Positions 26,500 to 27,500 of a stretch of 27,500 bases of DNA are shown here, in pieces. The position numbers and the translations under genes are program-made. The notes below the pieces were generated by a model that searched no databases, had not been told where the DNA came from, and saw only the letters and a list, made by a program, of their open reading frames with translations. Position 1 is the stretch's first letter. The number at the start of each line of letters is the position of its first letter. Origin of the DNA: Eimeria necatrix (lineage: Eukaryota; Apicomplexa; Conoidasida; Eucoccidiorida; Eimeriidae); assembly GCF_000499385.1 (NCBI RefSeq), contig NW_013651747.1, positions 15,001 to 42,500 on the forward strand. The letters run 5' to 3'.

Positions 26500-26547
26500 C
26501 TCAACTGTGCTGCAGCACTCGAAGCAGCTGCTGCTGCTTCTGCAATG
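26087..26547 (+). CDS. Exon of an unrecognised plus-strand gene
   Basis: Open in one frame from after a TGA at 26075: NNYFKFSGFAQKKLLWQLLL, polyGln, KDSKGFSIFLLTYRGDVFVE, DQQKKSLLLL, polyGln, LASAAPGCIDSSPATTP, RHFCCFAAAG, polyAla and DSTVLQHSKQLLLLLQW. FSIFLLTYRGDVFVED is plainly coding. Possible acceptors end at 26086 or 26101 (both phase 0). A likely donor is CAATG|GTGGGG (GT 26548-26549). No family recognised. A palindromic element at 26378-26391 falls in the coding part (GCIDSS). Confidence 0.5.
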
Positions 26548-26626
26548 GTGGGGCCCCTAGCCGCAGCCCGCGACCTTTGCTGAGGCAGCCACCTCTTCCT
26601 GCTGCTGTTGCTGCTGCTGCTGCAGC

Positions 26627-26659
<33 letters not shown>

Positions 26660-26661
26660 AG

Positions 26662-26955
26662 TTGGGCGCCTCAGCTGCTGCTGCATGCGATGGTCTGGCT
26701 ACAACGGCACCCACAGCAATGGCTGCGCGCTCCCCCCTCTTGCTGCTGCTGCAGCAGGTGCTGCTGCTGCTGCTGCTGCTGCAGCAGCAGCAGGGTTTCG
26801 CGGAAGCTGCTGTGACCTATCCGCAGCAGCGGATTCCATTAGAAGCGAAAGACACCGCAGCAGCAGCAGCTGCAGCAGCAGCAGCAGATGCAGCAGCAGC
26901 AGCAGCGTCGGCGGGCGCCGCCTCTGCCTCCGCAGGCAGCGGGGAAGCCGCAGCA

Positions 26956-27011
<56 letters not shown>

Positions 27012-27162
27012 GGCGAGACTGATAAATGGGCAGCACGAAATACCCCTCACATACAGCAGCATACTCTCTTTGCTGCCGCTGCTGCAGCAGCAATTTCCTC
27101 ATCTTATAGAAGTTAAAGACGCGGTGGAAAGCTTCGGCCTTCAAGACGAAGTTGTCGAGTAA
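26662..27162 (+). CDS. Terminal exon of the same unrecognised plus-strand gene
   Basis: After a (CTG)nCAG acceptor (AG 26660-26661) the frame reads LGASAAAACDGLATTAPTAM, GFAEAAVTYPQQRIPLEAKD, polyAla and then ARLINGQHEIPLTYSSILSL, LPLLQQQFPHLIEVKD, AVESFGLQDEVVE and a stop at 27160-27162. The C-terminus is clearly coding. The acceptor phase (0) does not match the GTGGGG donor of the previous exon (2), so a small exon or another donor lies between. Function unknown. Confidence 0.55.
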
Positions 27163-27195
<33 letters not shown>

Positions 27196-27500
27196 ACGGT
27201 GCTGCTACTGCTGCTGCTGACAGTGCTGCTGCTGCTGCTGCTGCTGCTGCGGTGGCGCTGCTGCTGATAGTGCTGCTGCTGCTGCTGCTGCTGTTTGTGC
27301 TTCTGTTGCTGCGTGGTGCTTTTGTTTTGCGCTTTGCTTCTGCCGCTAGGGCACTTTGTGCTGCTGCTGCTGCTGCTGCTGCTGCTGCAGCTGCTGCAGC
27401 TGCTGCAGCTGCTGCTGCTGCAGTCGCTGCTGCTGACGCACGCGTTGCTGCTGCCTCTTCCACTAAGTTGCTTCTTGCGTTGTTGTTGCTGCTGCTGCTG
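27163..27500. other. CTG-rich sequence after the last stop codon
   Basis: Continuous CTG-type repeat with scattered substitutions. It is open in several frames on both strands, which is expected for the repeat; no non-repeat protein sequence supports a gene. Confidence 0.5.

Overview
The window looks like a repeat-rich segment of an apicomplexan genome, most probably Eimeria (the coccidia of poultry). The grounds are: (CAG/CTG)n tracts running through almost every exon and giving long Ala, Gln, Ser and Leu homopolymers; many interstitial AAACCCT/AGGGTTT telomere-like arrays; AT-rich simple repeats; and intron-containing genes. No rRNA, tRNA, CRISPR array or recognisable transposon was seen. 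The species cannot be fixed from sequence alone.

Region 1 (62-9700, minus strand) is best read as one large gene, not several small ORFs. I built an 11-exon model by hand from donor/acceptor signals, and all ten junctions agree in phase. It joins to roughly 2,080 codons and runs off the left edge. Two stretches resemble the two C2 modules of CC2D2A, a ciliary transition-zone (MKS module) protein, which would fit an organism whose only flagellated stage is the microgamete. Several of its introns contain telomere-like arrays, two of them in inverted orientation near the two splice sites.

Region 2 (9.7-13.6 kb) is mostly non-coding: AT-rich simple repeats, small GC-rich islands, another telomere-like array and several copies of a 14-bp palindrome-like element (consensus GGTGTNYRTACACC). 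Two possible minus-strand exons lie here.

Region 3 (13675-17822, plus strand) is a three-exon gene for an alpha/beta-hydrolase lipase of the acid/gastric lipase type. Splicing brings together the nucleophile Ser (GQSQG), the Asp (GTDDN) and the His (GHLD), which lie in three different frames.

Region 4 (17.8-23.6 kb) holds a single-exon minus-strand gene for a secreted or membrane-anchored low-complexity protein (18818-20374), a small plus-strand signal-peptide protein (21533-21865), and the terminal exon of a charged plus-strand protein (about 22982-23547). The palindromic element overlaps or directly precedes the start codon of the first two.

Region 5 (23.5-26.1 kb) is AT-rich and apparently gene-free, with palindromic elements, GCATGC sites, an (AT)n tract and two telomere-like arrays. 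Region 6 (26.1-27.16 kb, plus strand) carries two exons of an unrecognised protein.

The most unusual signals are the dispersed palindromic element (about 21 copies), the telomere-like inverted repeats at intron ends, and the use of (CTG)n-CAG and TTTAGGG units as 3' splice sites.
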